Shown here: piece by piece, positions 8,322 to 17,900 of the stretch | Layout of the letters: each line of letters begins with the position of its first letter | Position numbering within the stretch: position 1 is the stretch's first letter | Source: Aldehydirespirator sp963667505 | GTDB lineage: Bacteria; Actinomycetota; Acidimicrobiia; Acidimicrobiales; Aldehydirespiratoraceae | Direction of reading: 5' to 3' | Assembly (NCBI GenBank): GCA_963667505.2 | Contig: OY763490.2 | Location: forward strand, 930,001-994,000 | DNA: 64,000 nt | Translations under genes and position numbers: made by a program | Notes under the pieces: model-generated | Seen by the model: only the letters and a program-made list of their open reading frames with translations | Databases searched by the model: none | Told to the model about the DNA's origin: nothing

Positions 8322-9431
8322 TCATTCGACCTCGACCGCGCAGTTGTCGCCGAGCATGAGGCGCAATGCTCGCGGCTGGCCGCGGCGGCGACTCACCGAT
8401 GTGTTGCGGCCCACGAGCGAGTCGGTGAGGCGCTCGATGTCGACGATGCGCGCGCCGGTGAGCAGCACCGAGTTGTCGACCTCGCTGCGAACTATCTCGC
8501 ACTCTTCGGCGATGGCGCTGTAGGGCCCCACATAGGAGTCGACGACCCGCGCCCGCGCCCCGATCACGGCGGGGCCCCTGACTGTGCTGTTGACGAGTTC
8601 AGCGTCCGGATCGAGCGCCACCCGGCCCTCGACCTTCGAGCCGTCGTCGAGTCTCCCCTCCACGCGACGCTCCAGCATGTCGAGAACGAGCCGGTTGCAC
8701 TCCAGCAGCGGATCCTTCTTTCCGGTGTCGATCCACCAACCGTCGAGCACCTCGTGGTCGATCCGCCGACCGCTGTCGATGAGCCTCTGGATGGCGTCGG
8801 TGATCTCCAATTCCCCACGAGCCGACGGCGACACGTCCGCAGCCGCGGCATGGATCGAGCAGTCGAACAAGTACACCCCCACCAGCGCCAGGTCGCTGGC
8901 GGGTTCAGCGGGCTTCTCGACCAGCCGCTTCACGCGACCGGTCCCGTCGCACTCGGCCACGCCGAACAAGCTGGGATCCGACACCTTCGCCAGCAGCAGG
9001 AGGGCGGCGGGCGGATCGGCGGGCTCTCCCAATCGGGGCGTCGCAGCAGCCGCCCGCGCCTCGCGGAAGCGTTCGACGAACGCGGACAATGGCTGCTCCA
9101 ACATGTTGTCGCCCAGATACATGACGAAGTCGTCGTCGCCGAGGAAGTCTTTGGCCACGGTCACGCAATGGGCCAAGCCTCGCGGCTCGTCCTGCAGGAT
9201 CCAGGTGACCGACACACCGAAAGCGGTGCCGTCGCCCACAGCGGCCCTCACTTCGGTGCCCGTAGTGGGCGAGACCACGATGCCGACATCCTCGATCCCC
9301 GCCTCGGCCATCGCCTCGAGTCCGTAGAAGAGCACGGGCTTGTTGGCTACAGGCACCAACTGCTTGGGGCTGGTGTGGGTGATAGGCCAGAGGCGCGTCC
9401 CCGTTCCTCCGCTGAGAATCAGACCCTTCAC
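8322..9431 (-). CDS. rmlA: Glucose-1-phosphate thymidylyltransferase, long form
   Basis: Makes dTDP-glucose, the entry point of dTDP-L-rhamnose. At 369 residues it is the long RmlA form: an N-terminal nucleotidyltransferase (GGTGTRLWP and SPKQLVPVANKP signature, YLGDNM metal site, RGELEITDAI) followed by a C-terminal left-handed beta-helix-like region. The GTG at 9431 begins VKGLILSGG, directly at the first strand; the longer in-frame extension overlaps the GH16 gene. It heads the rmlA-C-B-D block, 28 bases from the end of the GH16 gene. Confidence 0.94.
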   Translation of the reverse strand: MKGLILSGGTGTRLWPITHTSPKQLVPVANKPVLFYGLEAMAEAGIEDVGIVVSPTTGTEVRAAVGDGTAFGVSVTWILQDEPRGLAHCVTVAKDFLGDDDFVMYLGDNMLEQPLSAFVERFREARAAAATPRLGEPADPPAALLLLAKVSDPSLFGVAECDGTGRVKRLVEKPAEPASDLALVGVYLFDCSIHAAAADVSPSARGELEITDAIQRLIDSGRRIDHEVLDGWWIDTGKKDPLLECNRLVLDMLERRVEGRLDDGSKVEGRVALDPDAELVNSTVRGPAVIGARARVVDSYVGPYSAIAEECEIVRSEVDNSVLLTGARIVDIERLTDSLVGRNTSVSRRRGQPRALRLMLGDNCAVEVE

Positions 9432-9459
9432 AGCGCCAACGCTACCGGGCCGACGCCCC

Positions 9460-11757
9460 TCAGTGCGCTTCGCAGCCCTGCCCGGGCCCCAAGTCGCCGT
9501 CACCGGGGGGCGGACGGCACTCGAAGACTCTGACGTAATCTACCACGAAATCAGTCGGGAACACTGTGGTGTCGGGCACCTCATGATTGGGCCAAGTCTG
9601 CAGCGCCCAGTTGCCTACCTGATTATGTATAGCGATGATGAACGGCACATCGAACGGCGCGTAGGGATTGCTGAGCGGTTCGTCAGCATCCTTGGGATGG
9701 CTGAACCACTGGGCGCGTGGTAACGAAAATACTCTCTTGCCATCAATGTAGTATCGGATAGAAGCGGTGTCCCACTCGGCTGCATAGTGATGGAACGCCG
9801 CGGCCGGATTGACCGGCAAATTAGTGAGCACATGCGGATTCTTGAACGGGTAGCCCATATGGACGACGCTGTGTACGAGCCAGCCGGGCCCTGGATGCTG
9901 ACCATCAACGCCACCTACTCCTATATTGACTCCCTCAGCAATGTCCATTTCACCTCCCGAGACACCGGATCCATAAGGAGACTTCAGCGGCCTGAGCCAG
10001 TAGCCGAAGAAAGTGCCGTGGCCTTGCGGAAGCTTGGCTAGCATCTCGAACCGTCCATAAGTGAAGGACTGAGTAGTGCGAGTATCAATACGAGCCCCGG
10101 TGAAGTCCTTGACTTGATGCACACCCGGAGTGTAGACAGTCAGCGGTCCGAACTGGTCTCCTGCACCCTTCCAGTTATTGGTGCCGATATATCGTTCCCT
10201 TAGACTACGCAAGTGCAGTCTCCCGTCAACCACTTCTACATTAGCCAAGCGATCCGTCTCACACGCCAGGTAGACTGGAGGGCAGTTGTTGCTCGCTCGC
10301 CACTTCGATGTGTCGAGTGAGTCGCCATCGAACTCGTCGGACCAGGTCAGACTCCAATGGTTGTCGCTCGCGGAGCCAATGAGTGATATGGGCCAACTGA
10401 ACAGCACTTCATTGCTCTTGACGCGTGAGTCTTCCTGCAGGTGTACTGTGGCGAGGTCGAACGGCCCCTCCAAGGCTTGTGTGCGCACGAACCTGGCTGT
10501 GCCCGTGTCATCCGTCGTGGCTTGGCCGACAGACCTACCGTCCACGACGAGCACTACCCTCTTGCCTGCCAATGCCTCCCGGCCGTCCTTGACGGTTGCG
10601 ATGAGATTCTTTGCAGTGCTCGAATGCGGTCTGTCGGGACTGACCTCCAAGAGGATCTGACGAGAGTCCGGCGACTGCCAGAAAACGCCTAGTGGGCGGG
10701 ACGCCGCGTCAGTCGCAGACAGGATCACCTGCAAGGAGTCATAGCCGCCTTCATTGGCTGGGCCGAGCGGTCCGCGATAGGAGAACCTCGCTCTGCCGCG
10801 GCGGTCAACTGTAACAGTGTCGTAGACATCGTTGTCAATTGTCAGTTGCAACTCGGCACCGAACAGAGGGACTCCTGTTTCGTCCGTCGCGGTAACATTG
10901 ATGTCGACGTCTTCTCCGGCAATCGGCTTCCGTTGGCTGAGTTCAACTTTCAGAACGGGACTCATGTCTTTGATGTCACCGACTCCGTACGGCAGCCTCC
11001 TAGGCGGGGCGGGCAGCTGTCCCCGACCGGACGCGTGATGCCACGCGCCGATCAGATACACCGCCATCTGGGCGCGCGACGCCGTCACGCCGGACTTGGC
11101 CTCTGCAGTGTCAGGCGCAATCCGCAGCGCCGTAAGGCACGTCGCGGCGGACTCCAACTCCCTTGCGTCGAAATCGCAGATCCCAGCATCGACCTTGTTG
11201 AGCAAGCGGGCTACGAACAAGGTGATCTGAGCCGTTCTCACAGGCATGTCAGGCCCGTAGACGCCAGGAGAGACCCCCTTGGTCACCTCCAGCGCAGCGA
11301 TGCAGGAGATGTCGTCCTCCGCGAAGCTGCCGGATACGTCCCCGAAGGAGTGCGCGGGCGCCGAAGGGCACTCTCGGCCGAGCACATCGCGCCACAACCG
11401 CACCAGGAACGCTGCCATCTCCGCCCGTGTCAAATCGTCATCGGGCCCGAACGTCCCGTCGGATTTGCCCTTGGTGAGTTGCAACGCCTTGGCGCACAGA
11501 ACATAGCCGAAACCATAATCGCCCGCGGCCATATCGTTGAATTGCTCAACTCCGGCGACATTGCACAATCCCGACGCCTGCGCCACAATCCCGGACGGAG
11601 CGCTCTGCGGCGAGGCATCGACCGGCAATTCGCCGTTCGGCGGATCAGCACCCTGGGCTACAGCCATCGAAGGCGCAGCCACCGACGACAACGCAAGCAA
11701 CAACGCCATCGCCGCGTTCAGAACCCTGTGCCCCGACGCCGTCACCTCATGGGCCAT
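9460..11757 (-). CDS. Secreted GH16-type glycanase with SLH-like repeats
   Basis: Protein of 765 residues. A signal peptide (about 1-35, ending near AVAQ) is followed by two to three SLH-like modules (about 60-240; FGPDDDLTRAEMAAFL type), one or two Ig-like/beta-sandwich domains (about 260-470), and a C-terminal GH16 domain. The GH16 active-site motif E-x-D-x-x-E is present as GEMDIAEG, so hydrolysis or transglycosylation of a beta-glucan or galactan-like polymer is plausible. The SLH modules would hold it at the cell surface. It lies upstream of rmlA on the same strand, suggesting trimming or remodelling of the locus product. Base composition is visibly less GC-rich than its neighbours, hinting at separate origin. 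The exact substrate is unknown. Confidence 0.88.
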   Translation of the reverse strand: MAHEVTASGHRVLNAAMALLLALSSVAAPSMAVAQGADPPNGELPVDASPQSAPSGIVAQASGLCNVAGVEQFNDMAAGDYGFGYVLCAKALQLTKGKSDGTFGPDDDLTRAEMAAFLVRLWRDVLGRECPSAPAHSFGDVSGSFAEDDISCIAALEVTKGVSPGVYGPDMPVRTAQITLFVARLLNKVDAGICDFDARELESAATCLTALRIAPDTAEAKSGVTASRAQMAVYLIGAWHHASGRGQLPAPPRRLPYGVGDIKDMSPVLKVELSQRKPIAGEDVDINVTATDETGVPLFGAELQLTIDNDVYDTVTVDRRGRARFSYRGPLGPANEGGYDSLQVILSATDAASRPLGVFWQSPDSRQILLEVSPDRPHSSTAKNLIATVKDGREALAGKRVVLVVDGRSVGQATTDDTGTARFVRTQALEGPFDLATVHLQEDSRVKSNEVLFSWPISLIGSASDNHWSLTWSDEFDGDSLDTSKWRASNNCPPVYLACETDRLANVEVVDGRLHLRSLRERYIGTNNWKGAGDQFGPLTVYTPGVHQVKDFTGARIDTRTTQSFTYGRFEMLAKLPQGHGTFFGYWLRPLKSPYGSGVSGGEMDIAEGVNIGVGGVDGQHPGPGWLVHSVVHMGYPFKNPHVLTNLPVNPAAAFHHYAAEWDTASIRYYIDGKRVFSLPRAQWFSHPKDADEPLSNPYAPFDVPFIIAIHNQVGNWALQTWPNHEVPDTTVFPTDFVVDYVRVFECRPPPGDGDLGPGQGCEAH

Positions 11758-11830
11758 ATGGGCACCAAGCTAAGCGAGAGTCTCACTCCACCGCAAATCG
11801 ACGACCCGAACTCGGCGGGTGGTCCAGGCC

Positions 11831-12922
11831 CTATCCGGCGTCGATGACGGCTCGGTAGACGTCGACCATCTGTTGGGCTGCCCGCGTCCAGGTGAGGCGC
11901 GCGATTCGGGTCTGCACCTGCGGCGGCACCGGCCGCGGCTCGGCGACAGCCGCGGCGAGGCGGTCAGCGAACGCGTCGCGGTCTGCGTCGGGCACCAGCT
12001 CGATCTCGGGTTCCAGCAGGTCGGGAAGCGCGCCCACGGCCGTTGCCACCACCGGAGTGCCGGCCAGGGCCGCCTCCAGCGGCGGAAGGCCGAATCCCTC
12101 CATCAGCGACGGGTAGGCGAGCACGGTCGCGCCGTGCAGCAGGTCGGCCTTGCGCTTGTCGTCCACATCTACCAGGCGCACGAACCGGCCCGAGGCGCCG
12201 CAGTTCTCCACAGCCGCGGCCAAGGCCGCCTCGTCGCCGCCGACAGGACCGGCCACCACCAGCTTGACGTCGGCGGGCAGTCCGGCCATCGCAGGCGGCA
12301 GTGCCAGGAGACCCTTGCGCGCCTCGGTGGTACCGAGCGCCAGCACGAACCGTTCGGCACCGACGACCCGGCGGGCCGCGGCCGCGTCGCCCGGCGCGAC
12401 GGCCCGCAGCCCGATGGGCACCATGTGCAGCCTCGAAGGGGGCGCGCCGAGCCGGTCGGCGGCGGCGGCCGCGGTGGCCTGCGTGGTGACATGAACATGG
12501 GTGCCCCGCTCGACGGCTCGGCTCAGCGCCGCCCCCATCCGCTTGACCGCGGCGGAGCACCACTGCGGATGGGTGACGGGGCTGAGGTCGTGCACGGTGA
12601 TGAGCCGGCGGTCACCGGGGGGAGCCGTGTAGTTGATGCCGTGCACGACGTCGGCGTCCCCGACCAGGCGGCTCAGCGCCGGCCGGTCGGCACGGGCCCA
12701 GCATCGATGGCAGATTCCGGCCGGCGCGCGGCTGAGAGCCACGTCTATCCCCAGGCGCGACCCCGCTTCCTCGACCTGGCGGGCCGTCGCCCGGGCGGAC
12801 AACACGTAGCCGGCCGCGTCCACATCGGCCCGCGCCGCGAGGGCCTCGACCATTCCGGCCGTCGCTTGGTGGATCCCGGTGGGCGGCCCCAGCAGCGGCG
12901 TCACATCGATCTTCACTCGCAT
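11831..12922 (-). CDS. GT4-family glycosyltransferase
   Basis: GT-B enzyme of 363 residues: KIDVTPLLGPPTG start typical of GT4 proteins acting on lipid-linked glycans, TVHDLSPVTHP in the acceptor domain, VLALGTTEARKG at the donor domain and YPSLMEGFGLPPLEA near residue 280 with the E-x7-E pair. It follows the HTTM-DCC gene by 79 bases on the same strand. Donor unknown. Confidence 0.88.
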   Translation of the reverse strand: MRVKIDVTPLLGPPTGIHQATAGMVEALAARADVDAAGYVLSARATARQVEEAGSRLGIDVALSRAPAGICHRCWARADRPALSRLVGDADVVHGINYTAPPGDRRLITVHDLSPVTHPQWCSAAVKRMGAALSRAVERGTHVHVTTQATAAAAADRLGAPPSRLHMVPIGLRAVAPGDAAAARRVVGAERFVLALGTTEARKGLLALPPAMAGLPADVKLVVAGPVGGDEAALAAAVENCGASGRFVRLVDVDDKRKADLLHGATVLAYPSLMEGFGLPPLEAALAGTPVVATAVGALPDLLEPEIELVPDADRDAFADRLAAAVAEPRPVPPQVQTRIARLTWTRAAQQMVDVYRAVIDAG

Positions 12923-13001
12923 GGCGCTGCCTGCCGAAGAGGCGGTCGTCTCACAATTGCTCGCAACTGCTCCAGCCCGATGTCGAAGAGCCTGGTGGCC
13001 G

Positions 13002-14351
13002 CTAGGGGTCCAGTGGCGGGACGCGCTTGATCTTCAGCGCCAGCCAGCGCGCCGATCGCAGCAGCGGATAGGCGAGTTTGGCGGCCAGAGGCGAGTTGAA
13101 CAGCAGCCGGTTGAGCCGGTTGAAGCCGCCGCGCTTCTCAGAGAGGAGCGCCAGGACGTTCAGCGCCTCGTGACCCACGTAGTAGCGACCGTCGATCTTC
13201 AGCACCATTCCCTGGTCCAGGTCGTGGGGCAGACTGCGGACCTCCTCCACGAGCGGGCCACCCTGCCGCGCGTCCACGAGTACGAACTCGTCGACCGCGT
13301 CCTTCACGCCGAGGTACTGCGCGTAGTTGCTGCAGAACGGGCAGTCGCCGTCATAGATGAGCCAGGCTCGGCGAGCTCGTTCGCCTCGTTCGCCGGATCG
13401 GAGCCGGATCCAGGCGCGCACCGGGATCCCGACTATCGGCAGGGACCGTATCGTGCCAGACAGAGAGAAGCGGGTCGGGGCAGTGGGAGACAGAACGAGG
13501 AAGAGACCCAGCATCAGGATGTTGTCGTTGAAAGAGATGTGCATCATCCAGCTGCTTCCAATGTGGAACCCGATTAGCATGACTCCGAAGAGACGATGCA
13601 AATGAGGTCTAAAGACGGCCAAGAGCGCGAACAGTTCCACGTACACTGTGATCCAGAGCATTGTCTGTGCCAGGAGTTCATGCTCGACCAGGTACGGCAT
13701 CAGAGGTCCGATATCGTCGGTCTCATCCAACGCACGCTTCAACAATATTCTGACCATTCCATCTGATGATAGAAGCTCGACATTGCTGAACCTCACTCTC
13801 GATAATCCTGAGAGCGTATAGGGAAGCAGCAACATACTCTGGATAAGCCACAGAGTGCTCAGACAAGATAGCACATCCTTGCGGCACAATCTGGGTTCCT
13901 TGCTACGGCCAGGCAAGAACAACAGTGCGAAGCTAACATAGATGTAGACATGCTGACCGTGGTTTATTGAGCCGTAAGAGTTAGCTATTGCGATGTAGAA
14001 CAACAAATGGAGGAAGACGCCCAGTCGAAGAATCAGGACTCTCGGGAATACCGCGGCGAGCAGGGCCATGCTCAATCCGGTGGCCGACACTGCAGTGGTG
14101 TTAGCCAACCACATGGTCCCGACGAGTCCTTCCAGTATGTCGATAGGCCATAGGGCGTGAGTGGGCGGCCCTGAATATCCAGCGCCGATTCGATCGGTGG
14201 CTATGGAGAATACAACCACAATATAGAAGACGCGACTCATCTGAATCGTTACAACAGCCGCGCGACCTAGATCGGCCGGTGTTCGGCGATCGCTAGTTCC
14301 GGCCTGGGACAGAGCCTTCCGGACGCGGCGCAGAGTCGTGCGTGCTCTCAC
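13002..14351 (-). CDS. HTTM-like membrane domain fused to a DCC (DUF393) thiol-disulfide domain
   Basis: Protein of 449 residues. Residues ~35-300 contain several hydrophobic helices with charged and aromatic loops, resembling the HTTM domain shared with vitamin K-dependent gamma-carboxylases. Residues ~332-420 form a DCC/DUF393 domain, recognised by YDGDCPFC with its Cys-x2-Cys pair and the downstream VDARQGG segment. In many genomes these are separate neighbouring genes; here they are one chain. The start is a GTG at 14351. The membrane half is relatively AT-rich whereas the DCC half is GC-rich. It follows a small membrane protein gene. The family's biochemical role is poorly known: oxidative modification of lipid or protein in the membrane is possible, not shown. 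Confidence 0.75.
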   Translation of the reverse strand: MRARTTLRRVRKALSQAGTSDRRTPADLGRAAVVTIQMSRVFYIVVVFSIATDRIGAGYSGPPTHALWPIDILEGLVGTMWLANTTAVSATGLSMALLAAVFPRVLILRLGVFLHLLFYIAIANSYGSINHGQHVYIYVSFALLFLPGRSKEPRLCRKDVLSCLSTLWLIQSMLLLPYTLSGLSRVRFSNVELLSSDGMVRILLKRALDETDDIGPLMPYLVEHELLAQTMLWITVYVELFALLAVFRPHLHRLFGVMLIGFHIGSSWMMHISFNDNILMLGLFLVLSPTAPTRFSLSGTIRSLPIVGIPVRAWIRLRSGERGERARRAWLIYDGDCPFCSNYAQYLGVKDAVDEFVLVDARQGGPLVEEVRSLPHDLDQGMVLKIDGRYYVGHEALNVLALLSEKRGGFNRLNRLLFNSPLAAKLAYPLLRSARWLALKIKRVPPLDP

Positions 14352-14433
14352 CGTTGGGCTGTTCCCAGCAGCGCGCTATTGTGTCGAGACGAGAGCCTAT
14401 CGCTGGGGTATAGCCGCATTCTGGCTCTCAGTG

Positions 14434-14943
14434 TCATCCGACTCGGCCTGAACGCGTATTCCAGCGGCCAATTTCGGTTTCAATCTGAAAGAAGTCTGTT
14501 CTGCTCGCTCGGCCCGCAGCTATGTCTCGTATGTTCGCCTGTATATCATCTAAGTCGACGCTCGCTTGAACGATTCTGAACTCTATAACCTCGGCGGCTG
14601 TGAGTTGCAATACAATGGGGTAGACGACCTCCACAACTTCCGAATCACAAGAGGCAGCTTTCTGACAGGCTTCAGCAACAAGAGCAAGTGCCTTCCAGTC
14701 CCGTATACTGTCGTTCGGGATCAGATAATGGACTCCTTCTACCTGATTGCCGTCGATGGACTCCAGAATCAAGCCGTATTTTGATATTCGCGCGTCTGGT
14801 ACATACGCAAACAGTTGCCAGTCGTAGAACGGGAAGATTTCGGGATGCTCCTGCTCGATCACACGGTTCATCGGCAGCATGACAATGTAGAGCGCAAGAA
14901 TCGCCGGGATCAGGCCCATGATGAGACGATGTCCGCTTCTCAT
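14434..14943 (-). CDS. Small membrane-anchored protein, likely partner of the HTTM-DCC protein
   Basis: Protein of 169 residues with one N-terminal hydrophobic segment (about 8-25, LIPAILALYIVMLPM) and an extracytoplasmic remainder containing HPEIFPFYDWQLFAYVP and two cysteines around residue 95. No enzyme motif is recognised. It is read just before the HTTM-DCC gene and 15 bases after the two-domain GT2, so is probably co-transcribed with both. Base composition is about half GC, far below the surroundings. Partnership with the HTTM-DCC protein is inferred from position only. Confidence 0.65.
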   Translation of the reverse strand: MRSGHRLIMGLIPAILALYIVMLPMNRVIEQEHPEIFPFYDWQLFAYVPDARISKYGLILESIDGNQVEGVHYLIPNDSIRDWKALALVAEACQKAASCDSEVVEVVYPIVLQLTAAEVIEFRIVQASVDLDDIQANIRDIAAGRASRTDFFQIETEIGRWNTRSGRVG

Positions 14944-14958
14944 GGATCTATACGCTCC

Positions 14959-17900
14959 TCAGCCAGCGACGCGGCCGTCGTCGATGCCGGCGAAGGCCAT
15001 GTCGCGGCCTTCTCGGACTTCGCTGGCGCGGCCCAGGAAGTGGCTGTCTTCCACGGCCCAGGTGTGCTCGCCGCCATGGCGCACCCTCAGGTAGCCGGCG
15101 CCGTGGGTCCAGTAGATCCGGCCTCCCGCGACGGCCACGTCCTCGGCCAGGGCGATGTCCACCCGGCGGGGCACCCTGCGCCAGCCGCCTGCCTCGTTGA
15201 GGTCGTGGCTGGAGATCATCAGCACACCGCCGGACACCCCGACGAAGGGGATGTAACGCTCTGAGAACTTCTGGCGCTGGGCGTCGCGAACGGTCTTGTC
15301 CAAGCGCTCCAAGTACACGTACTCGGCCGACTTGCCGATGAGCTGCGCCTGGGAGTACTCGTGGGCCAGCACCAGATCCCAGACGTGTTCCGCCCCGTAG
15401 TGGTCGTCGTCGTCCATCTTGGTGAGCAGGGTCCCTCCCGCAGCCGCCGCAGCGGCCCGCAGCACCGCCCCGAGAGGCTCGGACCCGTCCACCCGAACTG
15501 CCCGCACCGGATGCGGCAGGTCCCGGGCCAGGGCCGCGATCTCGGCGTCGCCGTCGAACCCGTCGCCGTGCAGGGCCAGCACCAGCTCCAACCGGGGGTA
15601 GGTCTGAGCGCCGACCGTCGCCATCACTTCCGCCAGCCGGTCCGGCCGCCTGGTGGGGGCCAGGATCGACACCTCGGGCAAGGGCGCGGCGATGCTGGTC
15701 GCGCCGAGGACCTGGCGGGCGCGGCTGCGAAGAGAGTGGTCGCGCAGCGCGCATCGTCGCATGGCGATGCTGAGCTGCTCGCGTCGGTGGCCGTCGGCAT
15801 CCACGACCGCGCCCGAGGCCATCAGGTCGTGCAGTTCCTTGCCCAGGCAGTCGGCGAGCTCGGGGTCGGACTCCGCGGTGTGCACCAGCACCCCCGCCGC
15901 GGCCAGCGCGGCCAGCGCCCCGGCGCGCCGGACCGCTCGCCGGTGGTCGGTCGCGCGGTCTTCGAGGTGGTGCTTCGACCGCAGGTTGGCGAGCAGTTCC
16001 CCGCCGACCTGCAGGCTGAACACCGATCCCGAGGACACGGGCAGCATCAAACCCAGCGGCGCCGAGTCGGTCTCGCAGTCCGCCGACCAGCCGATCGGGT
16101 TGACTGCCTCGGGGTTGAACGCCTGCACGCTCATCTGCGGGTTCGTCTGCGCCAGCACGACGACCGCGGGACGCGGTCCGTCGGTGGAAGTGCCTGCGAT
16201 GGCGTCGGCGGACCTCTGCGAGTCGGCCACCACCACGTCCACATGGTTGTCCCGGACGCGAAACGCCACCCGTGTCGAGGCCGCGAACACCGCCGAGGCC
16301 CCACGGCCGGCGATCGCGATCTCGGCACCGAGCGGATAGCGGGCCAGCCGCTGAACGTATCGCTGGCTCCGGGCCTGAAGGCCCAACCAGATCTTCATCT
16401 GCTTGTTGAACCGCCTGGGCCACCGCCGACGGGCCCTCCTCAGAGACCATCCGACCCTGCGAACCCGCCAGCGTAGGGCCCTCTTCAGAGTCCCTCCGAC
16501 CCTGCGGACCCGCCAGCGGAAAGCCCTCCTTAGAGACCATCCGATCTTGCGGACCAGCCAGCGGACGTTCTTGACCCGCCATGCCAGCGCGCGCGCCACG
16601 GTCGCCAAGAAGACCCTCGCGTCGCGGGGGCTGCGAACCCGACCTGCCGCGCCTAGCAGGGTCGACGCGTGCCTGCTCAGCCGGGCCCACACCCGCACCG
16701 TCCGCTCGGCCGGGCCGTGGAGCTTGGAGGCGAGCCAGCCCCGGGGTTTCGCTTCCTGGGTGATTTCGAGACTGTCCACGTCGAGCTCGACAGCCGGGCC
16801 GACCTCGCGCACCGACCTCCCCGATCGCCTGGAGCGATGGACGGCCCATCCTCTGGCGATGTCGACCCGGTGGCCGGAGGCCAGGTCGGACTGGCCCGAA
16901 GCTGCCTCTCCGAGCTGGTTGCGAAGCCGGTCGAGCATGCGCGGCCTGACGCCTGCGCCTGCGGGAACCCGGACGTGGAACGCGGCCGCAGGCCAGGCCT
17001 CGGCCGCTCCGCCGGCGCGGCCCACCCGCACCCTCGGATCGGGGTCGAGCAGCCTGTGCAGCCGGTCGAAATGCTCCGCGGGATGTTGCTCGACCCACAC
17101 GACCAAGTCGTGCACATCGCTCGCCAGTACCTTCTCCACGGTCGCGAGGATCTGGTCCTCTTCGGCGTGCCCCGGCTCCACCGTCACCACGAACTGGGGG
17201 ACGGTGTAGGACCGGCCCGGCGGGGAGCTCCGCAGCCTCCGGTCGGGGATGAGGTGCGACAGCTTGTCCCGCTGCTGCTGAAGGCTGACCTCCTCGGTCT
17301 CGCTGAGTACCGCCCCCTCGCCCTGATGCCAGCACAGGGCGGCACGCTCGGGCACCAGCACAGCTCCCAGCGCGTAGGCCCGCCAGCCGAACTCGATGTC
17401 CTCTGAGCCCCACTGGGTGAAGGACTCGTCGAACTCGCCCACCGTGCGGAAGAATTCGGCCGAGACCGCGAAATTGCCGCCAGTCACCACCCGGAACACG
17501 TCGTCGGCATCGGAGGCGAGGTCCTCGGTGAGCGACATGCGGCGCTCGATCCACTCAGGTCGCTGCACGGGTCGCCCGTCGAAGAGCTCGGCGAGCGATC
17601 CCGGTCGGCCGCGCACCGCGGCCGCGTCGATCCCCGCGACGTCGACGTGGTTGCGGAAACCCAGGGTCAGAAGGTCGCTCGCCGCGTGGTGCCATCTGGC
17701 GTGAGAGGCGAGCCAGTGGTCCTCGGGCACCATGTCGCAGTCGAGGAAGGCGAGCACATCGCCGTCGGCGGTCCGGGCCCCGTTGTTTCGAGCCCGGGCC
17801 AGCCCGAAGCCCAAGTCCTCCTGGTGGATCACCCGCACCCGCAACGGGGTCGGTGCCGCCAGCTCCAGGGGCGGGTCCGAGCCGTCGTCCACCACCACCA

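Noticed and set aside
14948..17554. An 868-codon open frame on the minus strand
   Set aside because: It is the alternate frame of the two-domain GT2; composition is Arg/Gly/Pro-rich and has no motif, while the other frame carries two full GT2 domains.
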